64,000 bases of DNA from Methylacidiphilum caldifontis (GCF_017310505.1 NZ_CP065957.1:1922001-1986000); one strand, 5' to 3'; positions 9,801 to 17,685 are shown, counted from the first letter of the stretch. Made by a program: numbers and translations. The notes: a model not told the origin generated them from the letters alone.

Positions 9801-10069
9801 ACACCGGATATTTGCCAGAAAACCCTTTCTCCATTGGTAACAATCCTTTTTTCGATTTCTTGAGGGCTGGCCCCTGGCATTGAAACAAAGACATCGAAAA
9901 TGGGCACGATGATTTGAGGTTCTTCTTCTCGAGGAAGTTGGTAAAGGGCGAAACTCCCCAGAAGGATAGAAGCTAAAACCAAAAGAGGAGTAATCTTAGA
10001 TTGAGCAAAGAACCCAATAAATTTTCCCGCCCACTGTCCACCATGTATTTTGGTTTCAGTTTCGTCCAT
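6818..10069 (-). CDS. RND-family efflux permease (AcrB/HAE1-like)
   Basis: Inner-membrane proton/substrate antiporter of 1083 residues, the usual RND length. It has an N-terminal transmembrane helix, two large periplasmic loops and two six-helix bundles. The TM4 proton-relay motif GILVDDPIVGIENIVRHI lies near residue 423, matching the Asp-Asp pair of AcrB, and GIVVRNAIILVDF is the TM10 counterpart. Substrate is unclear; the heavy-metal CusA methionine signature was not recognised. Its ATG lies two bases after the TolC stop, so the two are probably translationally coupled. No periplasmic adaptor (MFP/HlyD) gene is in the operon, which is unusual for a tripartite pump. Confidence 0.93.
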   Translation of the reverse strand: MDETETKIHGGQWAGKFIGFFAQSKITPLLVLASILLGSFALYQLPREEEPQIIVPIFDVFVSMPGASPQEIEKRIVTNGERVFWQISGVEYVYSTAAPNGALFIVRFKVGEDMEKSLIKLYTKVYSNLDFLPPGATTPLIKTRSIDDVPILALTFYSLERSPIELRKIVATLRDSINHLQDVSETTLIGGRKRQFQIFFDPSKIAKRLLSPQEIYKLILQTNVRMPAGHIESEPKLIDVEPNSFIQKKEDLENLVVGVSQGQVVYLKDVAQIVDGPDQEEKEVSLIPGPSWDEKEKLSGKISAVTLSLAKRKGSNATFLANKILGTIKELEGKIVPSDVHYVITRNYGETAADKSNELLKHMGIAIVGVSLLIWFALGLRAALVVIIAIPTTLALTLLTFYIFGFTINRVTLFALIFTIGILVDDPIVGIENIVRHIHLAVNRGKSLLTITIGAMEEIVSPLVLATMAVIAAILPMAFVGGLMGPYMRPIPIGASAAMIFSMLVSLSVTPWAADLLLKGIKETKDKGEDLLTRIYRTMMAPLIYNAFIRFLFLLLLTILLLGSVALIPLKVVRAKMLPFDNKNEFQVILNMPEGTPVEKTEAVLDKMAKVALNLKEVKNIEIQAGTHSPYNFNGLVRHYFLRENPYQGDLQVNLVDKHKRKRQSHDIAESIRKEINTIAQAEGAHAQVAEVPPGPPVLSTLVLEVYGPETKERRELALKLEQLLKETPGITDIATYEEADFPLERLDIDIVKSSLNGLSSELISQSITTALHGQSPGLAHVKDEPEPVDIVVRLPKEDRSQDSSFLSISLLSRFMRLIPIDNLVSKVMGYQHHSLYHKNLMPVSYVLADVTNEVGSPVYAIIDFQKKLNKITAPDGKPLEILFTHQPYNPLSWAVKWDGEWQVTYEVFRDLGTAFGIVLILIFILVVGWFQSFRTPWAVMLPIPLSLVGILPAHWLTGMFFTATSMIGMIAGAGIVVRNAIILVDFIELRLAHGDRLEEAVIEAGAVRFRPMLLTASSVIVGSSVILFDPIFQGMALSLMAGEVASTLLSRTAVPVFYYLLMKKKKPEEKKSPFSPPIEAQT

Positions 10070-10071
10070 GG

Positions 10072-11661
10072 TTAATTTTCACCTCCAAGTTCGCTTGCCA
10101 GTTTTTCAACCTGATAGTCATCAAGTTGGCCAGAAAGGAAATAAAGTTTAGCTTTTGAAGATTCGTAACGGGCAACGCTTTCAAGGTAACTGATTTCCAC
10201 CTGCAAGCCATATACCCTGGCTTGGATAAGATCAGCAATGGTCTTTCTGCCTTCCCTATAAAGATCCCTTGTCATAAGGATAGACTGCGTGGCATCCATT
10301 AAAGAACGGTAAAGGATTTCTGAGTCTCTATAGGCACTTTCCAAGTCGGTAACGGCTTGAGCCAATTTCGTCTGGATAGTGTCTTTGAGAACATTTTCTT
10401 CGTGCCTAAGCTGTTCTTCCTCGGCTTTAGCTCTTTTTATTCTTGGATCACGGGAAGGATCAAAAAGAGCCATGGTTCCCAAGACACCCACGGTGTAACT
10501 TCTTCCTCCGGTCGTGAAATTATCACTGTCAAGCATTCCTGTAGCAAAACCGTTGACATTAGGCATGATGGAGTCTTTCTCTTTTTTTACTTCTGTATGC
10601 TGGACTTGGATCATGTGTCTTAAAGCGGCTAGATCGCTTCGATAGAGGATAGCTTCCTGGAACCAGGCATTGAGAGGCTTTGAAATTTTTTTCGGCCTGG
10701 GAAGGTTTTTGGGAATAGCAATTTCAGATTCTGCTGGAGTCCCAGCCAAGGTATTTAAGGTCACAAGCGCCACTCTTTTTCTTGATTGATACCCATTTTT
10801 GGATTGCTCAATGGAAGCGGCTAAGGACCTTCCCATGTAAAAATCTGCACCCAGGACAAGACCTTGCTCCATAAGCTGTAGAGCCTCGTTAAGATCGGTT
10901 TTTGAAGACTCGAGTTGGGACAAAGCTTTATAGAGTTCAGCATCGGCAAAAAGAAGACTTACCCAGGCATCGATTGTTAAAAAAGAGGCTTCCATCCGGG
11001 TGTATTTTTCTTCTTCTTCTTTGGCTTTGATGGCGTCTTTGGCTGCTTTCACCGAGTCGATGGTCTGCATGGCATCAAAGATAGGAAAAATGGCCAATAG
11101 CCCTGCATTTTGATTAGAAACTGTACCTGGATGGTTCAAGGTATTCACGTTGAAGTCTTGGGCCGTAAAATTCCTCTCTGTCATGTGCATCATAAAGCCA
11201 AGGATCGGGTTGTCTGAAGTAATCGTATCTGCCCATCCATAAAGCCTTGGGTAATAACCCGATTCGGCTAGCGCTTTTTGAGCGATCGCCTCAGAAAGTT
11301 TCGCATGTTTTTTCTTGAGTTCAGGATAATGAGCAAGAATTTTTTTCCAAACGGCAATGAAAACCGCCTTTCCCCCTTTACCGTGAAACCCGTCTGGAGA
11401 ATGGAGAGATTGGGTTTTTTTGAAAGCTAATTCCACCTGTTCGGTTTGAGAAGGATACTCATTGTGCGGAGCCAAAACGGGTTGTTGCGAGGGTATGCTG
11501 GTTGGTGAACTGGGGGATGAGGGTTGAACTTTATCAGCTGGGGCATATGGGCCTGAAACATTGTCATTAAGGGGATTAGCTGATTCGGATCGAAGGATTG
11601 CTATCTCAAGCATAAATAAAAAAAAGAGCAGAGGAGCAATAGAAAGAAGTTTTTTGACCAT
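10072..11661 (-). CDS. TolC-family outer-membrane efflux protein
   Basis: 529 residues with an N-terminal signal peptide (KKLLSIAPLLFFLFMLEIA), a proline/serine/glutamine-rich linker to about residue 65, then long alpha-helical repeats typical of the outer-membrane efflux protein family. Two similar halves are seen, each with long coiled-coil helices (for example KAKEEEEKYTRMEASFLTIDAWVSLLFADAE and the later KTIADLIQARVYGLQVEISYLES region). It would form the outer-membrane/periplasmic exit duct for the RND permease encoded next. First gene of the operon; the promoter must lie in the 309-base divergent region shared with fbp. Confidence 0.9.
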   Translation of the reverse strand: MVKKLLSIAPLLFFLFMLEIAILRSESANPLNDNVSGPYAPADKVQPSSPSSPTSIPSQQPVLAPHNEYPSQTEQVELAFKKTQSLHSPDGFHGKGGKAVFIAVWKKILAHYPELKKKHAKLSEAIAQKALAESGYYPRLYGWADTITSDNPILGFMMHMTERNFTAQDFNVNTLNHPGTVSNQNAGLLAIFPIFDAMQTIDSVKAAKDAIKAKEEEEKYTRMEASFLTIDAWVSLLFADAELYKALSQLESSKTDLNEALQLMEQGLVLGADFYMGRSLAASIEQSKNGYQSRKRVALVTLNTLAGTPAESEIAIPKNLPRPKKISKPLNAWFQEAILYRSDLAALRHMIQVQHTEVKKEKDSIMPNVNGFATGMLDSDNFTTGGRSYTVGVLGTMALFDPSRDPRIKRAKAEEEQLRHEENVLKDTIQTKLAQAVTDLESAYRDSEILYRSLMDATQSILMTRDLYREGRKTIADLIQARVYGLQVEISYLESVARYESSKAKLYFLSGQLDDYQVEKLASELGGEN

Positions 11662-11970
11662 GACCCGAACCTAACTTAAGAATTTTATTGTATTATCCTT
11701 ATAAAAAGAATTCTTTGAAGTTATTTTTATAAGGATGAGGACAATTTTGGTATCGGTTCTTTCTTGAAAGGATATATAACAAACCATTTGCTGGGTGATG
11801 ATAAAAGAAAAAAAAGGTAATGACAAGAGATTATAAGAAGAATATTAAATTGATTTTTTTCTAATAAAAAATTCATGTAAGCTTATTTTTATTGAAAAAA
11901 ATTTTTTAATTTTTAGCATTGTTTGAATAGATCTTAGATTATAGAAAGGTCAGAATATCGTTTATTATTT
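11662..11970. other. Divergent intergenic region between the TolC gene and fbp
   Basis: AT-rich, 309 bases, no reading frame of note. It must hold the promoters of both divergent units. I see several TATTAT/TATAAA-like -10 candidates but no convincing -35 pairing. Confidence 0.5.
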
Positions 11971-13041
11971 ATGAGTTATCATCGAATGACATTGAGTAAA
12001 TTTTTGCTGGAACAGCGCAAGATGGGGCTTATTGATCCTGGTCTTGGTTCATTGATCAACGATATTGAAAGTGCCTGCAAGTATGTGGCTGCTGCTGTAT
12101 CGAAAGGAAAGCTTGCCTCCCATGAAGTCAGCGTGGGGGTTAATGTCCAGGGAGAAGAACAGAAACCCCTTGATGTTATTGCCAACGAGATTTTCTTAAA
12201 AATCTGTGAACAGGGAGATCAGTTGCAGGGAATGGTTTCAGAGGAGATGGAAACTCCCTATATCATTCCTCCCGAGCATAGGCGAGGGAAATACCTACTC
12301 ATTTACGATCCGCTCGATGGGTCTTCTAATTTGGATGTGAATCTTACAGTCGGCTCTATATTCTCTGTGTTGAGAGCTCCAGAAGGGGAGGAACAGTTGG
12401 AAGAAAAGCATTTTTTAAGACCGGGCAGAGAACAGGTAGCTGCGGGTTTTACCCTCTATGGTCCCAGTGTCATGTTTATTTTGACTTTGGGTAACGGGGT
12501 CAATGGATTTACCCTAGATCGTGAAGTGGGCATATTTACTTTGACTCATCCCAATATGCAGATTAGTCCCTCGACGAAAGAATTTGCAATCAATGCTTCC
12601 AACGAGAGATTCTGGGAACCTCCTGTCCGTCGCTACGTGGAAGAGTGTATAAAAGGCAAAACCGGTCCGAGAGGAAAGGATTTCAATATGCGCTGGATAG
12701 CTTCCATGGTTGCCGAAGTTTATCGAATACTGATCAGAGGGGGTCTTTTTATGTATCCTCGAGATACTAAAGATCTATCCAAACCGGGAAGACTGCGGTT
12801 GCTTTATGAAGCTAACCCCATGGGTTTTATTGTTGAGCAAGCCGGAGGACTGATTTCTACGGGAAGGGAATCTATTCTTGATGTAGTCCCTAAAAGCCTT
12901 CACCAGCGGATCGCTGTTATTCTCGGCTCTAAGGAGGAGGTAGAGCTGCTTAACCGTTACCACAAGGATTACGATAGTGGAAAACAAGAGGAGTTTGAGT
13001 CTCCCCTTTTTGCCACAAGATCACTGTTTCGAAACCTTTAA
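11971..13041 (+). CDS. fbp: Fructose-1,6-bisphosphatase class I
   Basis: Hydrolyses fructose 1,6-bisphosphate to fructose 6-phosphate, for the Calvin cycle and gluconeogenesis. The 356-residue protein has the metal site motif YDPLDGSSNLDVNLTVGSIF near residues 110-130, an upstream SEEME that supplies another metal ligand, and the C-terminal LYEANPMGFIVEQAGG near 281. The start ATG opens a typical class I N-terminus (MTLSKFLLEQ). It is followed after 18 bases by phosphoribulokinase, which points to a Calvin-cycle (cbbF) role. In Methylacidiphilum-type organisms carbon is fixed from CO2 by this cycle. Confidence 0.96.
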   Translation: MSYHRMTLSKFLLEQRKMGLIDPGLGSLINDIESACKYVAAAVSKGKLASHEVSVGVNVQGEEQKPLDVIANEIFLKICEQGDQLQGMVSEEMETPYIIPPEHRRGKYLLIYDPLDGSSNLDVNLTVGSIFSVLRAPEGEEQLEEKHFLRPGREQVAAGFTLYGPSVMFILTLGNGVNGFTLDREVGIFTLTHPNMQISPSTKEFAINASNERFWEPPVRRYVEECIKGKTGPRGKDFNMRWIASMVAEVYRILIRGGLFMYPRDTKDLSKPGRLRLLYEANPMGFIVEQAGGLISTGRESILDVVPKSLHQRIAVILGSKEEVELLNRYHKDYDSGKQEEFESPLFATRSLFRNL

Positions 13042-13059
13042 CAAGAATTTTTTGGGCAT

Positions 13060-13935
13060 ATGTCTGCTAAACATCCGATCATTTCCATTACGGGTTCTTC
13101 AGGTGCAGGAACAACAACTGTAAAGGTGGCTTTTCAACATATTTTCAGAAGGGAAAAAATTAACGCTTTCATTATCGAAGGCGATGCCTTTCACAGGTAT
13201 GACCGCCAAGAAATGAGGGCCAAAATGGAAGAAATGGAGAAGAAAGGTAATCCTCATTTTAGTCATTTTGGACCTGAAGCTAATCTTTTCGAAGAACTCG
13301 AAGCCCTTTTTAGAGAATATGGGCAAACGGGCAGAGGAAAATACAGGAAATATCTTCACAACGAAGAGGAAGCAGCCCAATATGGACAGCAGCCAGGCAC
13401 TTTTACACCCTGGCAAGATATTCCTGAGGGGACAGATCTGCTTTTTTATGAAGGTCTTCATGGAGCACTGGTTACCGATAAAGTGAATGTTGTGCAGTAC
13501 ACGGACCTAGCGATCGGTATAGTTCCCATTATAAACCTTGAATGGATCCAGAAACTGCATCGAGATAAAAAGGAAAGAGGGTATGCCCATGAGGATGTCG
13601 TGCACACGATTTTGCGAAGAATGCCTGATTACGTGAACTATATCTGTCCTCAATTTTCACATACCGCAGTCAATTTCCAAAGGGTTCCCATAGTTGACAC
13701 TTCCAATCCTTTCATTGCTCGCGATATCCCTTCTCCCGATGAAAGCATGCTTGTGATTCGGTTCCGCAATCCAAAGGGAATCGATTTCCCCTACCTGCTA
13801 TCTATGCTCAAGGATTCCTTTATGTCACGGCCTAATACGATCGTTTGCCCGGGGTCGAAAATGCCATTGGCTATCGAACTTATATTCACCCCGATGATCT
13901 GGCAGCTGATGCATAGAAAAAGACTAAGTTCCTAA
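13060..13935 (+). CDS. prk: Phosphoribulokinase
   Basis: Phosphorylates ribulose 5-phosphate to the Rubisco substrate ribulose 1,5-bisphosphate. The 291-residue protein has the P-loop GSSGAGTTT at residues 12-20 and the characteristic early EGDAFHRYDR, EGLHGALV and RRMPDYVNYI blocks of proteobacterial-type (octameric, NADH-regulated) PRK. The length matches that class rather than the longer plant/cyanobacterial form. It is in an fbp-prk operon. Directly after it come about 150 bases of unassigned sequence and then the IS605 element, so the original downstream neighbour may have been displaced. Confidence 0.96.
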   Translation: MSAKHPIISITGSSGAGTTTVKVAFQHIFRREKINAFIIEGDAFHRYDRQEMRAKMEEMEKKGNPHFSHFGPEANLFEELEALFREYGQTGRGKYRKYLHNEEEAAQYGQQPGTFTPWQDIPEGTDLLFYEGLHGALVTDKVNVVQYTDLAIGIVPIINLEWIQKLHRDKKERGYAHEDVVHTILRRMPDYVNYICPQFSHTAVNFQRVPIVDTSNPFIARDIPSPDESMLVIRFRNPKGIDFPYLLSMLKDSFMSRPNTIVCPGSKMPLAIELIFTPMIWQLMHRKRLSS

Positions 13936-14065
13936 TCCCCGGGATATTTAGAAATCCTTACAACAAGCTTGGTCAGTCTAGGTTACGCAATGGAGTTAAA
14001 AAAAACAAAGATTTCTTGGGCAATTGAGTTGATCGGGGTACAAACTATCAGTTGTAGAATCGGTG

Positions 14066-14575
14066 TCATTTCAAGCAGTTGGACAATGACCAAGTGCGCG
14101 GGCTTGCCCCGCCGCTTGGGGCGGGGAAGGATAGCGCGGACGGCGTAGCCGTCCTTGGTTTCAGTGTGGCGTCTGCAGCTGCCCTGGTGTAATGGCGCAC
14201 GATGGAAATCGGCGCGCCCCCGCAGCTTGAAGCGAAGTACGACGGCGACCACAGCACACCGCGCCAGTACCAGCTCTGAATGTCGGGCCGCTCCTTGCGC
14301 AGCAGCCGGCTGGATACGCCCTTGAGACTGTTCACCAGATTGGAGACGGCGACCTTGGGTGGATATTCCACGAGCAGATGGACGTGATCGTCCTTGCCGT
14401 CCATTTCGACGAGTTGCGCCTCAAAGTCGGCACAGACCTTGGCGAAGATCGTGCGCAGCCGGTTGATGGCGTCGTCGTCGAACACTTTGCGGCGGTATTT
14501 CGTCACGAAGACCAAATGGAGGTGCATCTTGAAGACACAGTGCCGTCCATGTCTTATATCTTGATTTTGCACCAT
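14066..14575 (-). pseudogene. tnpA: IS200/IS605 TnpA transposase, probably frameshifted at the C-terminus
   Basis: HUH single-strand transposase. Residues 1-129 are normal: RHGRHCVFKMHLHLVFVTKY, the HUH motif H64-V-H66 in DDHVHLLVEYPP, WSPSYFASSCGGAP, and the nucleophile tyrosine Y129. After Y129 the family normally reads IEQQxTPH and stops. Here the frame instead reads TRAAADATLKPRTATP and runs on through the left-end hairpins to 14066. A one-base shift after Y129 restores a reading ending in QTPH, with a stop at 14161-14163, so I infer a one-base insertion. The lost helix should carry the glutamine that ligates the metal in IS608 TnpA (Q131), so this copy is probably inactive unless frameshifting rescues it. 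Confidence 0.75.
14107..14154. repeat. Left-end subterminal hairpins of the IS605 element
   Basis: Two hairpins in tandem: CCCCGCC/GGCGGGG at 14107-14126, and GGACGGC-GTA-GCCGTCC at 14138-14154, a perfect 7-bp stem with a 3-base loop. IS200/IS605 TnpA recognises such folded single-strand ends. Confidence 0.65.
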
Positions 14576-14595
14576 AGGCTAAGTATAATGTTTCC

Positions 14596-15876
14596 ATGCT
14601 TATCCGCCAAGCCTTCAAGTACGAATTGATGCCAAACGGCCAGCAAGAGCGGCAAATGTGCCGCTTTGCTGGCTCATGCCGGTTCGTCTACAACAGGGCG
14701 CTGGCGTTGCAGAAGGAGCGCCACGAGCGAGGCGAGAAAAAACTTGGCTACGCTGGGTTGTGCAAGCTGCTCACCGAGTGGCGCAACAGCGCGGAGACGG
14801 CATGGCTCAAGGACGCTCCGGTGCATCCCTTGCAACAATCCCTCAAAGACCTGGAGCGAGCCTACGCCAACTTCTTTGCCAAGTGGGCTGGTTTCCCACG
14901 CTTCAGGAAGAAAGGCACGTCGGATAGCTTCCGCTACCCCGACCCGAAGCAGATCAAGCTGGAGCAGCACAACAACCGCATCTTTCTGCCCAAGCTCGGC
15001 TGGCTGCGCTACCGCAACAGCCGGGAGCTGCTCGGTGTAGTCAAGAACGTCACCGTAAGCCAGTCATGCGGTAAGTGGTACGTGAGCATCCAGGCCGAGC
15101 GGGAGGTGGAGCGTCCCATCCCGCAAGGGGGTACGGTTGGCATCGACATGGGGATCGCCCGCTTCGCTACGCTTTCGGATGGCACGTTCTACGCCCCGCT
15201 CCACAGCTTCAGACGGCATGAGCAACGCTTGGGCAAGGCGCAGCAGTCATTGAGCCGCAGGGTCAGATTCAGCAACAACTGGAGGAAGGCAAAAGCAAGA
15301 GTTGGGCGCATCCACGCACGCATCGCCAATGTCCGCCGCGACTTCCTGCATAAGACCTCGACCGCGATCAGCAAAAACCACGCTGTAGTCTTCGTCGAGG
15401 ACCTGCAGGTACGGAACATGTCCGGGTCGGCGGCGGGCACTGTCGAGGCTCCAGGCCGAAACGTTCGGGCCATGTCCGGCCTGAACAAGTCGATCCTGGA
15501 TCAAGGTTGGTTCGAGTTCGGTCGCCAACTGGACTACAAGCTGGCATGGCGGGGCGGCCGGCTGATCGCCGTGCCGCCGCAGAACACGAGCCGCGCCTGC
15601 CCGTGCTGCGGACACGTTTCGGCGGACAACCGCCAGACGCAGGCCTGGTTTGCGTGTGTGGAATGCGGTTTCGAGGACAACGCCGATGTGGTCGGTGCAA
15701 TCAACATCCTCTCTTGTGGGATGCAAATGTTGCGGGACGAAGGGCAGGGCACGCTGCACGCTTGCAGCGGGATGGCGCAAGCCATCAGCCCGGATGGCCT
15801 GTGGATCGAACCGCGCTGGCGGTCGGAAGCAGGAACCCACCGAAGCGACCCAGGAGAGGCGCCATGCCACCCCTGA
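14596..15876 (+). CDS. tnpB: TnpB, IS605-type RNA-guided nuclease
   Basis: TnpB is the RuvC-type, omega-RNA-guided nuclease of IS605 elements and an ancestor of Cas12. This copy, 426 residues, looks complete. It starts with the standard LIRQAFKYELMPNGQQ, and the RuvC residues are D184 (GIDMGIARF), E268 (FVEDLQVRNM) and D364 (NADVVGAINIL). The zinc ribbon is C335/C338 with C354/C357. Codon use is strongly GC-rich, unlike flanking genes. The C-terminal 35 residues overlap the right-end/omega-RNA region. It can cut the empty site opposite the element and so favour its retention; whether it is expressed here is unknown. Confidence 0.93.
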   Translation: MLIRQAFKYELMPNGQQERQMCRFAGSCRFVYNRALALQKERHERGEKKLGYAGLCKLLTEWRNSAETAWLKDAPVHPLQQSLKDLERAYANFFAKWAGFPRFRKKGTSDSFRYPDPKQIKLEQHNNRIFLPKLGWLRYRNSRELLGVVKNVTVSQSCGKWYVSIQAEREVERPIPQGGTVGIDMGIARFATLSDGTFYAPLHSFRRHEQRLGKAQQSLSRRVRFSNNWRKAKARVGRIHARIANVRRDFLHKTSTAISKNHAVVFVEDLQVRNMSGSAAGTVEAPGRNVRAMSGLNKSILDQGWFEFGRQLDYKLAWRGGRLIAVPPQNTSRACPCCGHVSADNRQTQAWFACVECGFEDNADVVGAINILSCGMQMLRDEGQGTLHACSGMAQAISPDGLWIEPRWRSEAGTHRSDPGEAPCHP

Positions 15877-15939
15877 GCGCCGTAGGAATCTCCGGCCTTC
15901 AGGCCGGGGAGGATGTCAAAACTTTAGGCAGGGGAAAAG
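15760..15939 (+). ncRNA. Predicted omega RNA of TnpB with guide reading into the right flank
   Basis: In IS605 elements the omega RNA covers the 3' part of tnpB and the right end, and its guide is the roughly 16-20 bases just outside the element. Here the right-end hairpin is at 15890-15912 and the guide would start at 15920, inside the ndh fragment. The 5' boundary is a guess; the assignment rests on position and known TnpB biology, not on a covariance search. Confidence 0.4.
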
Positions 15940-16109
15940 CTTTAGTTCAATTCCGTAATTGGGGATTTAATGGTTTTATTGCTTGGATCGTTTGGCTGCT
16001 TATTCATATAATCACACTGATCTCATTTAGAAATCGACTTTCTGTTTTGATCCAATGGGCTTGGGCTTATCTCCGTTTCAAACCTGGAGCAAGACTACTT
16101 TCGAAATGA
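15920..16109 (+). pseudogene. ndh: 3' remnant of a type II NADH dehydrogenase gene
   Basis: Immediately outside the IS right end the frame reads TLGRGKALVQF, then FNGFIAWIVWLLIHIITL, then SFRNRLSVLIQWAWAYL and FKPGARLL, stopping at 16107-16109. This is the C-terminal membrane-anchoring tail of bacterial NDH-2, the single-subunit quinone-reducing NADH dehydrogenase; the family reads TIGR-x-AVAxF, GFxAWLxWLxxH and FRNRLxVLxQWAW. About 62 of roughly 420 residues remain. No matching 5' part is visible to the left of the element, so the loss involved a deletion as well as, or before, the insertion. Confidence 0.75.
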
Positions 16110-16605
16110 CCCGGTCACATAGCCAGATTGCTTACAAATTTAAGGTTATCTTGGAAAAAAATGGTTTAGGCACCAAAAGTGAGAACATAATAGAAAAACA
16201 GATTAAAACCTAGATCTTGATCGTTTTGATAGGCAAAGCTTTCCCTTTTTTGGCTACCTTCTCTTAAATGGCTACGAGAGGATATATAAGCAGAAATAGA
16301 TCCCAACCATTTTATACTTAAGACTTCTTAATTTATTCTTAGGATGATTTAAAACCTCTTATAAAGTAGAAAATGCATTTCAAAAAAATACTATTAATAT
16401 ATTTTATTAATCAATTTTTTATTTTTAATGATATATTTTTCCTGAAAATTATAAATTCCAGAGTAAATAGGATTATTTCCTAAAATTATTCCCTCTTAAA
16501 TGTCTGTTTATCTCATCATATTTTTTAATATTTTTTTATCTAAGAAGAAAAAATAATTAATTGATATTTTGATTCTTTCTCAAAAGAAACAAAGGATTGG
16601 TTCAT
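16110..16605. other. AT-rich intergenic region
   Basis: About 500 bases, extremely AT-rich from 16330 on, with no credible gene or RNA. A Shine-Dalgarno-like AAAGGA at 16591-16596 serves the next gene. Confidence 0.5.
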
Positions 16606-17337
16606 ATGATTTTTCACTTTCATCCTAAAAAAGAAGAAAAGATCGATTTTAAAAATAATAGAATAAATTTTTTGTTTATTCCCCTTTTTCTTTTTGTATG
16701 CCTGGACATGTTACAAAATTCCTTATTTTTAGATTCCCTACAAACAGCTGTAATTTATAACAAGCCTTATCGATTTACCCGAGACACTTTTACTGATAGA
16801 ATTCCTTTTTGGAAACAAGATCTTTTGGAATATAAAGGAAAACCACATCTTAGCTATCTAGAAATAGGGGTCCATGAAGGAAGATCTGCTCTTTGGATGC
16901 TTGAAAATATATTAACAGATCCCACCTCGACTCTTATCATTATTGATGACTTTGGAGAGCACTCCTACGGTACATTTATTTCCAATGTTAATCTTTCTGG
17001 TGAAGCTTACAAGTTTAAGATTTTAAAAGGGTTGTCTACAGAGAAAATTAAGGAAGTACCCTTGAACTCCATCGATATAGCCTATATCGATGGATCAGGC
17101 AGAAGTGACATCATGTTAGCCGATCTGATTAATTCGTGGGATAGGGTAAAACTAGGAGGCTTAATTATTTGCAATCGTTATTCGATGACGAGGCATTTGA
17201 GATGGGCATTGAATGCACCACCAGAGGATTTGGGACCGGTTGGAGCCATAAATACTTTTTTGGATCGTTACAAATCCCGTCTTAAAGTTGTTAGATTTAT
17301 GTCGAACTTTGTTATTGTTCGAAAAATGAGCGAATAA
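16606..17337 (+). CDS. Class I SAM-dependent methyltransferase-like protein (Methyltransf_24 type)
   Basis: 243 residues from ATG 16606, preferred over the TTG at 16597 because AAAGGA lies nine bases before the ATG. The core shows the SAM-binding loop YLEIGVHEGRSALWML, the acidic end of strand 2 (LIIIDDFGEHSYG), IDIAYIDGSG and a VKLGGLIICNRY strand, the order seen in class I methyltransferases that resemble cephalosporin hydroxylase/Methyltransf_24. A hydrophobic N-terminal stretch (NFLFIPLFLFVCLDML) may be a membrane anchor. The substrate is unknown. It stands alone between AT-rich, gene-poor stretches, and its codon use is strongly AT-biased. Homologues often modify glycans, but nothing nearby supports that here. 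Confidence 0.65.
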   Translation: MIFHFHPKKEEKIDFKNNRINFLFIPLFLFVCLDMLQNSLFLDSLQTAVIYNKPYRFTRDTFTDRIPFWKQDLLEYKGKPHLSYLEIGVHEGRSALWMLENILTDPTSTLIIIDDFGEHSYGTFISNVNLSGEAYKFKILKGLSTEKIKEVPLNSIDIAYIDGSGRSDIMLADLINSWDRVKLGGLIICNRYSMTRHLRWALNAPPEDLGPVGAINTFLDRYKSRLKVVRFMSNFVIVRKMSE

Positions 17338-17685
17338 GACTCGTATTTCTCATTAATTATCTATTTATACATTGCCAACTCATAATAATCTTCCTTTTTC
17401 TCTGTATAAGAAAGCGGCAAGTCGGTAAGTGGTCAGATACGATTCAGTGAAAGCTTGGGGTAAGAAAATTTTAGCTATTGATGAATGAATTGTTGATTTA
17501 GGGGTGGGAGGCTTGAGTGGGTTAGATGAGCTATTACAAGACGCGCTCTTTTTCTTTACCCTAAGCTCTTCCTTGAGTGTTCAGCTGGCTTCCAATGGGT
17601 AGGCTACTGCTGCAAAAGATGTCAAAATCCTATAGGATATCTGATCTAAAAAAAACGGTTTTTATGCTCCAATACGAAAAAGAGA
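17338..17685. other. Intergenic region with an imperfect inverted repeat
   Basis: No gene recognised. AGCTTGGGGTAAGAAAA (17452-17468) is nearly the reverse complement of TTTTTCTTTACCCTAAGCT (17549-17567), about 80 bases apart. Its meaning is unknown. Confidence 0.35.

Larger units (their letters stand above)
14085..15919. mobile_element. IS605-type insertion sequence (divergent tnpA and tnpB)
   Basis: A block of about 1.83 kb, visibly far richer in GC than its surroundings, with divergent tnpA and tnpB 20 bases apart. Its right end is clear: a hairpin at 15890-15912 followed by GGATGTCAA, with the TCAA cleavage tetranucleotide ending at 15919. The left end is not exact; subterminal hairpins at 14107-14154 place it near 14080-14100. 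There are no terminal inverted repeats or target duplication, as expected for a single-strand HUH transposon. The composition mismatch implies fairly recent transfer from a GC-rich donor. The right flank is a fragment of ndh. Confidence 0.9.

Noticed and set aside
13936-14080. Left flank of the IS as the missing 5' part of ndh.
   Set aside because: The frame is open (MELKKTKISWAIELIG...) but shows no NDH-2 motif such as the Rossmann GxGxxG, so I treat it as unassigned.
14378-15870. Several long frames antisense to tnpA and tnpB.
   Set aside because: High GC content makes long antisense frames common; the sense frames have full catalytic motifs.
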